Part shown: piece after piece, positions 16,522 through 23,757 of the stretch
How positions within the stretch are numbered: position 1 is the stretch's first letter
Layout of the letters: each line of letters opens with the position of its first letter
Assembly (NCBI GenBank): GCA_041749075.1
Contig: JBGTBY010000025.1
Span: 110,562 to 174,561 of the forward strand
DNA length: 64,000 bases
DNA from: CAMTWZ01 sp041749075
GTDB taxonomy: Bacteria > Bacteroidota > Rhodothermia > Balneolales > HLUCCA01
Direction: 5' to 3'
Position numbers and translations under genes: made by a program
Notes under the pieces: model-generated
What the model saw: the letters and a program-made list of their open reading frames with translations, nothing else
Database searches by the model: none
Told to the model about the DNA's origin: nothing

Positions 16522-17049
16522 ATGAAACTATTTGAATCCGGCAAAACCAAAACCATCCCCAAAGGGACGATTATCCTTCGGCAGGGAGAGGTTTGCAAAT
16601 TCGGATGCCGTGTCATCAAAGGGTGTTTGAAAAGCGTTGTGATCGACCCATCCGGCAAGGAACACATCATGCAGTTCGCACCGGAAGGATGGCTGATCAC
16701 CGACATCAACAGCTTATTGAATCAGGTTCCATCCAGCATCACGATTGAAGCGATTGAAGACAGCGAGGTGCATTGGATCCAAGGCGGACACTCCAATGTG
16801 TGGGACCATGCAAGCAGGGAAGAGCTTCTTGAACAAATCCATCTGCTTACCCGAAACATCATCGCCGCGAACAAGCGCACACGGATGTTGCTCAGTTCCA
16901 CGGGCGAAGAGCGCTATCTGGATTTCATTCAAACGTATCCGACTCTCACGCAACGACTTCCGCTTAAATTGATCGCGGCCTACATCGGTATCACGCCTGA
17001 ATACCTGAGTGAAATCCGCAGAAAAGTGGCCGGCAAACCCATTTCTTAA
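16522..17049 (+). CDS. Crp/Fnr-family regulator, short
   Basis: 175 residues with a cyclic-nucleotide-binding-like domain (IPKGTIILRQGEVCKFGCRVIKG) and a C-terminal helix-turn-helix (LPLKLIAAYIGITPEYLSEIRRK). It is divergent from the ferritin-like pair across a 241-bp spacer in which no other gene is seen. Two Cys residues (CKFGC) in the roll are unusual and might be redox active; that is speculation. Confidence 0.88.
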   Translation: MKLFESGKTKTIPKGTIILRQGEVCKFGCRVIKGCLKSVVIDPSGKEHIMQFAPEGWLITDINSLLNQVPSSITIEAIEDSEVHWIQGGHSNVWDHASREELLEQIHLLTRNIIAANKRTRMLLSSTGEERYLDFIQTYPTLTQRLPLKLIAAYIGITPEYLSEIRRKVAGKPIS

Positions 17050-17083
17050 ACTACATTAAGAGACAGGTTTTATTTATGCCGCA

Positions 17084-17113
17084 TATTTGCTCCATCACCA
17101 ATTGAAGCAAATA
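17084..17113. promoter_or_regulatory. 8-bp inverted repeat before DoxX start
   Basis: TATTTGCT and AGCAAATA pair perfectly and end three bases before the ATG at 17117, so the stem would cover the ribosome-binding region. It may be an operator or an RNA hairpin. Confidence 0.3.
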
Positions 17114-17116
17114 CAC

Positions 17117-17479
17117 ATGACCGCAAAAACATCAAACATCCTCACCTGGTCAATCGCCGGGTTGCTCGCATTCGCATTCTTCGGCTCCGGCATCACCAAA
17201 CTTCTCGGCGTTGAGATGCAAATACAGAACCTGGAAAGTTGGGGGTATCCGCTTTGGATGCGTTTCCCAATCGGACTCAGCGAGGTCGCATTCGCCATCG
17301 GACTTCTGATGCCCGCATACCGGAAATGGGTTGTCTATGCCATTTTCGGATGGGGAATCGTCGCCATTTACACCCACATCCAAGCAACTCCGTCTCAAGT
17401 CGAGATGATTGGCGGGCCCATCCTTTTTCTGGTGCTGAACACGGGTCTCTATTTCCTGACAAGACCGTCTTCAAACTGA
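17117..17479 (+). CDS. DoxX-family membrane protein
   Basis: 120 residues with four hydrophobic helices: LTWSIAGLLAFAFFGSGITKLLG, PIGLSEVAFAIGLLMP, VVYAIFGWGIVAIYTHI and GGPILFLVLNTGLYFL. The FGSGITKLLG motif is characteristic of DoxX/SURF4-like proteins. Function is uncertain (redox stress links in some species). The ATG at 17117 is preferred over an upstream in-frame ATG because the extra ten residues are polar and not conserved in the family. Confidence 0.85.
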   Translation: MTAKTSNILTWSIAGLLAFAFFGSGITKLLGVEMQIQNLESWGYPLWMRFPIGLSEVAFAIGLLMPAYRKWVVYAIFGWGIVAIYTHIQATPSQVEMIGGPILFLVLNTGLYFLTRPSSN

Positions 17480-17553
17480 TGGAGCAGTGGAAGCAATCGT
17501 AGTAGATGGCTTCCATTCTTGGATGGCACCAAGAATATGTGGATCATCTGTGC

Positions 17554-17964
17554 ATGAAAGCACATTCCACCAATTATTTTGACACGATCGTTGAGGTAGC
17601 CGAAGACACCAAAGTAGATTGCGGAACAATTCCGCCCGCCAAGGCCAACCCTTCGGTTGCCGAAATGCAATACGATCTGATCTCGAAGCATCCGTACAAG
17701 TACACATCCGACGACATCTTTTTTCAGGTATTCGCAGAACGCAACGACCTGACCGAGGCTGAACTCAAGCCGGCCAGAGAGCAATTTTTCTCCAAAGGTC
17801 AGCCGTGTTTTCGGGCATCCCCACTAACCAAAACATACGGTTTTGGTGTGCACAGCAATTCTGAAGGGAAAGTCGCCCTTTTCGGGATGGAGACGGAGGC
17901 GTATCGACGGTTTTTAACCGATTCGAGCGTGAAGAAAGTCAAGGCCATGAAATCGAAGCGGTAA
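17554..17964 (+). CDS. DUF6157-family protein
   Basis: 136 residues from the ATG at 17554, which gives the usual start MKAHSTNYFDTIVEVAED. The conserved blocks NPYKYTSDDIFFQVFAERN (here HPYKYTSDD), REQFFSKGQPCFRASPLTK, YGFGVHSNSEGKVALFGME and VKAMKSKR match DUF6157. No known biochemical role. The next gene starts 2 bp after its stop, so both probably share a transcript. Confidence 0.85.
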   Translation: MKAHSTNYFDTIVEVAEDTKVDCGTIPPAKANPSVAEMQYDLISKHPYKYTSDDIFFQVFAERNDLTEAELKPAREQFFSKGQPCFRASPLTKTYGFGVHSNSEGKVALFGMETEAYRRFLTDSSVKKVKAMKSKR

Positions 17965-17966
17965 CC

Positions 17967-18317
17967 ATGGCCTACGATATCAATCTCGCTGATCGTGTCC
18001 GCAACTACCTAAGCGACATCGACGGACTCCAAGTCGACGAAAAACCCATGTTCGGCGGATTGGCCTTCATGGTGAACCACAAAATGTGCATCAATATTGG
18101 TGAGGGTCAATTGATGTGTCGGTTTGATCCATCGTTGACCGAACAACTTTCCGCTCGGGAAGGCTTTGTGCCGATGGTGATGAATGGAAAGGTGTACAAA
18201 GGGTACTGCTATGTCGACCCCATCGGATACCAAAGCAACGCCGATTTCGAGTTCTGGATGAGAATTTGTTTGGAGTTTAATGAGAGGGCAAAATCGTCGA
18301 AAAAGCGATTAGGGTGA
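17967..18317 (+). CDS. TfoX N-terminal-domain protein
   Basis: 116 residues: VRNYLSDIDGLQVDEKPMFGGLAFMVNHKMCINI followed by LMCRFDP and GFVPMVMNGKVYKGYCYVDP are the signature of the TfoX/Sxy N-terminal domain. Without the C-terminal TfoX domain, a competence role is not implied; small proteins of this kind are common in Bacteroidota. Confidence 0.88.
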   Translation: MAYDINLADRVRNYLSDIDGLQVDEKPMFGGLAFMVNHKMCINIGEGQLMCRFDPSLTEQLSAREGFVPMVMNGKVYKGYCYVDPIGYQSNADFEFWMRICLEFNERAKSSKKRLG

Positions 18318-18322
18318 CATTT

Positions 18323-18369
18323 CGAAGATACAAATAGTTTACATATTCCGTAAACTATTTGTATCTTCG
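18323..18369. promoter_or_regulatory. Perfect 20-bp inverted repeat, probable operator
   Basis: Arms 18323-18342 and 18350-18369 are exact complements around the 7-nt centre ATATTCC (core TTTAC...GTAAA). The right arm ends 7 nt before the ATG of the GNAT-like gene, so a protein bound here would block its transcription or a hairpin would mask its start. The nearby HTH gene is the obvious candidate regulator. Confidence 0.6.
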
Positions 18370-18376
18370 GTGGGAG

Positions 18377-18829
18377 ATGATTACAGAAATCAAAACAGGA
18401 ATAGCGCATCTTGTTCAAATTGAACCGGTCGAAGAGGTTGATTTCAAGGCTATAACGGCTAAAAGACATTGGTTTAATTGGAGAAAAGAAAAAAACTTTA
18501 GTATTTGGAAACTGAGACGTGATGGTAGTAATGATATTATTGGGCTGATGTCCTTAGAATACATTGATTCTGAGCAACGAGTCCACATTCGATTGTTGGC
18601 ATGCTCTAAAGAAAATGTCGGTACTAACAAGATATACTCTGGAATTGCCAGGAGTTTAATTGCATATGCGTGCAGACAAGCAGTACTTAGATATTCAGAT
18701 TTGGCGAGTGTAACTCTGATTCCAAAATCAAAACTACGCAAATACTACATCACTGAGTATGGCATGAATCTCGCTGGGAAAAATCTATGTTTGAAGGATG
18801 ATTCACTATTAAGAATGATTCAATTATAA
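18377..18829 (+). CDS. GNAT-like protein paired with HTH gene
   Basis: 150 residues from the ATG at 18377, which has GGGAG just upstream. DIIGLMSLEYID ... RVHIRLLACSKENVGTNKIYSGIARSLIAYACRQA and the final KLRKYYITEYGM follow the strand-loop-helix order of GNAT acetyltransferases, but the acetyl-CoA loop is not canonical. The next gene, 3 bp downstream, encodes an HTH protein; a 20-bp palindrome precedes the pair. This is the arrangement of a toxin-antitoxin or self-regulated module. The locus is AT-rich against its neighbours. Confidence 0.55.
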   Translation: MITEIKTGIAHLVQIEPVEEVDFKAITAKRHWFNWRKEKNFSIWKLRRDGSNDIIGLMSLEYIDSEQRVHIRLLACSKENVGTNKIYSGIARSLIAYACRQAVLRYSDLASVTLIPKSKLRKYYITEYGMNLAGKNLCLKDDSLLRMIQL

Positions 18830-18832
18830 TTT

Positions 18833-19361
18833 ATGAAAACGACAAGAAATAAATTTAAAGAGTATTCAGATAAAGAACTTGCAGAGTCTTTTGTTTTTCC
18901 TTCTTATCAAACCGAAGAGCAAAGGCAAGATGATTCAATTGTTATCCAAAAACTTCGAGAAGAATCTTCTAAAAATAGAACAGAAGAAACAACAATGATG
19001 CTTCAGTTACTTCATCTGAAGTATAAAATTGAAGACTATATAAAAAAAAACTACATATGATGAACTTTATACATTTGGTTATTTTCTGAAAGAGTACGTT
19101 AATTTAGCAACTAGAAAGCAAAAAGATTTTGCCGAAGAAATTGATATCAAGGCAACGGAACTAAGCCAAATCATAAATAAACATCGCAAACCGCCATATG
19201 GCTTTGTAATTCGGCTAGAAATCCATTCCAACAAAGCTATTTCAGCATTGTCTTGGAATCGACTTATCGAAAAAGAAAATGAATACGATTTACTACATGA
19301 TAAAACCATCTGGAAAAAGGAACGAAAACATGTTAAATCCAAACTTCAGGTTCAGATTTAA
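18833..19361 (+). pseudogene. HTH (XRE-type) protein split by a frameshift in an A9 run
   Basis: The first part (18833-19060, 75 residues) ends ...KIEDYIKKNYI. Reading on in another frame from about 19052 gives YDELYTFGYFLKEYVNLATR, QKDFAEEIDIKATELSQIINKHR, a clear helix-turn-helix, and ends at 19361. The two halves join if one A is added to the run of nine A at 19042-19050. As a whole it resembles Bacteroidota XRE-type antitoxin components of about 175 residues. Explanations are a sequencing error, a true inactivating slip, phase variation, or transcriptional slippage. It likely binds the palindrome at 18323-18369. Confidence 0.7.
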
Positions 19362-19432
19362 ACCGTTCATCCAAGTCAAATGTCACTCACAAACTGATCG
19401 AACGATGAGAACCCTCGAAGACCAATATCCCA

Positions 19433-20308
19433 TTGAAATCCATTCGCCTCCTCGTTAACACGAACATCCTCATATCCTTGGCGGCAGTGTTCTTGACCGT
19501 TGAAACGCAGCTTCAACTGAACCTTCCCCCTCATTGGCATTCCTACCTGTTCCTGATTTTCGTGGCGACGCTGTTCGAATACAACCTGCATCGATTAGTC
19601 ACGATTCGGATAAACAAGGAGGCGGCCACGTCGGACAAGCATCGCTGGGCCTTTCAACATGTGAAGACGATCTATTTTCTTGTGCTCAGCTCGTTGGTCG
19701 GGCTCCTCGTCGCCATCACTCAAACGCCTTTCACCGTACTTCTTGTCCTCGCTCCGTTCGCGTTTCTGACGGTGTTCTATTCATTGCCTGTTTCGATGGT
19801 CAATAACAAGACGTTTCGACTCCGACAGATCCCCTTCCTCAAAATCTTTCTGGTCTCCATCACCTGGTCGGCGACGACCGTCTTGCTTCCCGTCATCCAT
19901 CATGGAATGTCACTGGATGCCCATGTATGGATGGTGCTGTTCGAACGTGCCTTGTTTGTGTTCGCCATCACCATCCCATTCGACATCCGAGACATGATGG
20001 TGGATAAACGCCAGGGGTTGAAAACCATTCCCCTATTCATCGGTGAACGCAAATCGCGGATGATCTCTGTGCTGACGTTGGTGGCGTTCATCCTTCTCAC
20101 GACCATCCATTATGGTTCATCCGATCAACGTTTTCTTGTGTTCGCCTTCGCCATATCCGCCATCAGCACAATCTGGTTCATCACCGATAAACGCATTCAA
20201 CAGCTTCCCCTCTATCATTATGGAATATTGGATGGAACCATGCTGTTGCAGGGAGTGCTCGTTCTGGGCGCCTATCACCTATATTGCCTGATCTGTCGCT
20301 TATCCTAA
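19433..20308 (+). CDS. UbiA-superfamily-like membrane protein
   Basis: 291 residues with eight or nine hydrophobic helices. PFDIRDMMVDKRQGLKTIP is the second Asp-rich motif of UbiA prenyltransferases; the first motif (usual NDxxDxxxD) is replaced by FEYNLHRLVTIRINKEA. Prenyl transfer is therefore uncertain; uncharacterised UbiA-like proteins of this form are common in Bacteroidota. The start may be shifted as the 72-bp gap after the HTH gene shows no strong ribosome site. Confidence 0.7.
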   Translation: MKSIRLLVNTNILISLAAVFLTVETQLQLNLPPHWHSYLFLIFVATLFEYNLHRLVTIRINKEAATSDKHRWAFQHVKTIYFLVLSSLVGLLVAITQTPFTVLLVLAPFAFLTVFYSLPVSMVNNKTFRLRQIPFLKIFLVSITWSATTVLLPVIHHGMSLDAHVWMVLFERALFVFAITIPFDIRDMMVDKRQGLKTIPLFIGERKSRMISVLTLVAFILLTTIHYGSSDQRFLVFAFAISAISTIWFITDKRIQQLPLYHYGILDGTMLLQGVLVLGAYHLYCLICRLS

Positions 20309-20321
20309 TCCGGTGATTCCT

Positions 20322-20747
20322 ATGAGTGAAATCAAAACCAAACAAACGGACGCCGACGTCCACGACTTCATCAACACCTTCGCCGACAGCGAGCAGAAGA
20401 AAAAAGACAGTTTTGAATTGCTGACGCTGATGGAGGAAATGACTGGTTTCAAACCCAAAATGTGGGGACCTTCCATGATCGGATTCGGGCAATATCATTA
20501 TAAGTCCGACCGCAGCACCCAGGAAGGGGATTGGTTCCTCATCGGATTCTCGCCCCGCAAAGCGGCCATTTCCTTATATGTGTACACCGGGAGTCCGAAG
20601 CATGCGCATTTGTTGGAAAACCTCGGAAAGTTCAAGATGGGAAAGGCGTGTATTTATGTGAAAAAGCTGTCCGACATCCATCAGGATGTACTGAAAACCC
20701 TCATTCGGGAAACGCTTTCCTTTATGGAAAGCAAGTATGGGACGTAG
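20322..20747 (+). CDS. DUF1801-domain protein
   Basis: 141 residues: DADVHDFINTFADSEQKKKDSFELLTLMEEMTGFKPKMWGPSMIGFGQYHYKS and FLIGFSPRKAAISLYVYTG are the standard DUF1801 (YdhG-like) fold. The ATG at 20322 fits better than a GTG nine bases earlier. It is a different subfamily from the fragments at 7165 and 10614. Function unknown; some relatives were called iron chaperones. Confidence 0.88.
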   Translation: MSEIKTKQTDADVHDFINTFADSEQKKKDSFELLTLMEEMTGFKPKMWGPSMIGFGQYHYKSDRSTQEGDWFLIGFSPRKAAISLYVYTGSPKHAHLLENLGKFKMGKACIYVKKLSDIHQDVLKTLIRETLSFMESKYGT

Positions 20748-20783
20748 ACAGATCGAATGTTGTCGTACGACCGGCATTTGAAG

Positions 20784-20867
20784 ATTGAACGGATACAAAG
20801 TAGAGTATGTCTATGAACCGTCGCAATTGCGGGTCGATGTTGCCAGAATCGGTGCTTACATCAAATA
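20784..20867 (+). pseudogene. Short open tail of an unrecognised gene
   Basis: A frame without a good start reads NGYKVEYVYEPSQLRVDVAR and ends IGAYIK-stop. It looks protein-like, but I do not recognise it. It lies in the spacer before copB and may be gene debris. Confidence 0.25.
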
Positions 20868-20925
20868 GGGTCTTGGCGATGTCGTTATGTAAACACGATA
20901 TTATACCTGACTAAGCTACACGAAC

Positions 20926-22914
20926 ATGGATCATTCGACATCCCACACCAAACACGAGCATCAAGGTCACGACAAACATGACGGTCATGATGTAGCGGAT
21001 TTTTGGAAACGGTTCATCATCAGTTCCATCGTTTCGATTCCTGTGCTCGCTCTGTCGCACATGATTCAGCAGTTTTTTGGCTTTGAACTGTCGTTTCCGG
21101 GCGATAGGTATGTCTTAGCCGTTCTATCGACCTTCATTTTCTTCTATGGTGGGTATCCGTTTCTCAAAGGACTGGTCGACGAAGTCAAAGACAACGCCAT
21201 CGGGATGATGACCCTGATCGGTGTCGCGATCACCGTAGCCTGGGCTTACAGTGTGGCAATCACGTTCGGTTTGCCGGGTATGGACTTCTATTGGGAAATG
21301 GCCACGCTGATCGACATCATGCTCATCGGGCATTATGTCGAGATGAAGTCGGTGATGGGGGCATCCCGATCCCTGGAATTATTGGTGGAAATGATGCCAT
21401 CCACAGCCCATCATGTGAAAGACGGAAAGATTCACGACATGCCGGTTAGCGAATTGAAGATCGATGATCTGGTGATGGTGAAGCCGGGCGAAAAAGTACC
21501 CGTGGATGGAATCGTGACCGACGGGGAAAGTTATGTGGACGAAAGCATGCTGACCGGCGAGAGCAAGCCTGTGAAAAAAAGCACGGATCATAAGGTGATT
21601 GGTGGTGCCATCAATGGCAATGGCTCATTGACCATCAAAGTCGCGAGCACCGGAAAAGACAGCTACCTGAACAAGGTGGTGACGTTGATTGAGGACGCTC
21701 AAAAAGTAAAATCAAAGACACAAAATTTTGCTGACCGCGCCGCCAAGATCTTAACGTTTGTCGCCTTGGGTGGCGGATTCCTCACGTTGGTTGTTTGGTT
21801 GATTCTGGGCTTCCCATTTGTGTTCGCATTGGAACGGATGGTGACGGTGATGGTGATTTCCTGTCCGCATGCGCTGGGCTTGGCCGTTCCGCTGGTTGTG
21901 GCCATTTCCACATCCATTTCCGCCCAAAAAGGGTTGCTCATCCGCAACCGAACAGCATTTGAAAATGCTCGTTTGATCACCATGATCATCTTTGACAAGA
22001 CGGGCACGCTTACCAAGGGTTCCCACGAACTGCAAGACGTGAAGGTGTTGAATTCCGCTTTCGATGAACATGAGTTGCTACGACTCGCATCGGGCATTGA
22101 ACAACATTCGGAACATTATATCGCAACCGGTTTGATGCGGAAAGTCAATGAACTGAAGCTTACGGTTCCAAAATCGGATGCGTTCAATTACATGCCAGGG
22201 AAAGGATTGGAAGGAACCGTGGATGGGAAAGACATCAAAGTGGTGGGCCCGAATTACCTAAACGAGCATAAGCTCAGTATCCCTGACATGGATGCTGAGT
22301 TTACCGGCACGATTGTCTATGTGGTTATCGATCAAGACATCGCCGGATATTTCACCTTTTCGGACCAGATCCGCGAAAGCTCATCCGAAGCCATCCAGAT
22401 ACTGAAAGAAGCCGGCATCAAAAACCTGTTGCTCACCGGCGACAACGAAAATGTAGCCAAGAAAGTCAGCGATGAACTGAAGATGGACGGATTTGTCGGA
22501 AACGTACTGCCGCACGAAAAACTGGAGAAAGTAAAGGAGCTTCAGAAAAAAGGAGAATTCATCGCGATGACCGGAGACGGCGTGAACGATGCCCCAGCCC
22601 TGGCGCAAGCGGATGTCGGAATCGCGGTTGGATCGGGAACCGACATCGCCGCCGAAACAGCCGATATCATATTGGTTAATTCCGACCCGAAAGACATTGC
22701 AAACCTGATTCTGTTCGGAAAAGCCACCTATAACAAAATGATCCAAAACCTATGGTGGGCAGCGGGATATAACATTCTGGCCATCCCATTGGCAGCCGGG
22801 GTTTTGTACAACTGGGGGATCATGCTGAGTCCGGCGATCGGTGCTGTTCTCATGAGCCTAAGCACCATTGTGGTCGCGTTCAACGCACAGCTTTTGAAAC
22901 GGCAGATGATGTAA
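20926..22914 (+). CDS. copB: CopB-type copper-transporting P1B-ATPase
   Basis: 662 residues. The N-terminus is His-rich (MDHSTSHTKHEHQGHDKHDGH) instead of a CxxC metal domain. The membrane metal site is CPH (Cys313-Pro-His315), the P1B-3/CopB signature for Cu2+ or Cu+/Ag+ export. Asp357 in DKTGT is phosphorylated; TGES and TGDGVNDAPAL are intact. It pumps copper out of the cytoplasm. No copper regulator is adjacent; a Fic gene follows after 14 bp. The Met-rich lipoprotein near the left edge might serve the same stress. Confidence 0.93.
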   Translation: MDHSTSHTKHEHQGHDKHDGHDVADFWKRFIISSIVSIPVLALSHMIQQFFGFELSFPGDRYVLAVLSTFIFFYGGYPFLKGLVDEVKDNAIGMMTLIGVAITVAWAYSVAITFGLPGMDFYWEMATLIDIMLIGHYVEMKSVMGASRSLELLVEMMPSTAHHVKDGKIHDMPVSELKIDDLVMVKPGEKVPVDGIVTDGESYVDESMLTGESKPVKKSTDHKVIGGAINGNGSLTIKVASTGKDSYLNKVVTLIEDAQKVKSKTQNFADRAAKILTFVALGGGFLTLVVWLILGFPFVFALERMVTVMVISCPHALGLAVPLVVAISTSISAQKGLLIRNRTAFENARLITMIIFDKTGTLTKGSHELQDVKVLNSAFDEHELLRLASGIEQHSEHYIATGLMRKVNELKLTVPKSDAFNYMPGKGLEGTVDGKDIKVVGPNYLNEHKLSIPDMDAEFTGTIVYVVIDQDIAGYFTFSDQIRESSSEAIQILKEAGIKNLLLTGDNENVAKKVSDELKMDGFVGNVLPHEKLEKVKELQKKGEFIAMTGDGVNDAPALAQADVGIAVGSGTDIAAETADIILVNSDPKDIANLILFGKATYNKMIQNLWWAAGYNILAIPLAAGVLYNWGIMLSPAIGAVLMSLSTIVVAFNAQLLKRQMM

Positions 22915-22928
22915 ATTATCTTCTCATC

Positions 22929-23702
22929 ATGCCCTCATCACTCCAACTACTCAACGCCGATCACTTCACCGACTATCAATCGAGATTGCGAGTAGATGTT
23001 GACGCTGCGTATGAGTCGTTGAAGAACACGCCGCAACGAGTCGAGGATTTTAATTTCTACGTGGCCAATTCAGCCGTCCACTCATCCAACATCGAGGGAA
23101 ATACCGTCAATTTCGACACCTATCTGAAATCCACTGAGTTCAATTTTCATCTGAAAACGCTGGAAATAAAGGAGATTGATGACCTAGTCGAAGCCTATCA
23201 ATTCGCGAGATCGAATGAATTGACACTACATAACGTGTTGAAGACTCATGCTATAATGACTCAATCGTTTTTAGTGAAAACGGAATGCGGGAAAATCCGT
23301 GGTGTGAAAGTGGGAGTCCGAAGTGAAGGTCGTCTCATTTACCTGGCCATCGAACCCGAGTTCGTCAAGCAAGAATTGGAGAAGCTCTTTTCAGACATTT
23401 CGATTCTTCTGAAAGCCGAACTCACGACAACAGAAATCTTCTACTACGCTGCATTCATTCATTTGGTGTTTGTGAACATCCATCCTTTTGTTGACGGGAA
23501 TGGTCGGGCGACGCGCCTCCTCGAAAAATGGTTCTTAGCGAAAAAACTCGGCGAAAACGCCTGGTGCATCACCTCCGAAAAAAACTACTGGGACAATCGC
23601 CCATCCTACTATAAAAACCTGCAGATCGGCGTGAATTACTACGAAGTGGATTATTCACAAAGTATTCCGTTTTTTCTGATGCTGCCGGATTCATTGCATT
23701 AA
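22929..23702 (+). CDS. Fic-family protein (AMPylase), self-inhibited type
   Basis: 257 residues. The active-site motif HPFVDGNGRATR starts at His185, a full HxFx(D/E)GNGRxxR. The inhibitory motif SSNIEGN is near the N-terminus, which places it in class II, where the helix is part of the same protein. It probably transfers AMP to a hydroxyl side chain of a target protein. No antitoxin gene is needed or seen. The spacing suggests co-transcription with copB, but a functional link is not implied. Confidence 0.9.
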   Translation: MPSSLQLLNADHFTDYQSRLRVDVDAAYESLKNTPQRVEDFNFYVANSAVHSSNIEGNTVNFDTYLKSTEFNFHLKTLEIKEIDDLVEAYQFARSNELTLHNVLKTHAIMTQSFLVKTECGKIRGVKVGVRSEGRLIYLAIEPEFVKQELEKLFSDISILLKAELTTTEIFYYAAFIHLVFVNIHPFVDGNGRATRLLEKWFLAKKLGENAWCITSEKNYWDNRPSYYKNLQIGVNYYEVDYSQSIPFFLMLPDSLH

Positions 23703-23757
23703 TTGCAGTTACAGACGCTTGACCGAAACACTCTCTCCCCAATTATCCGCATCTTTG

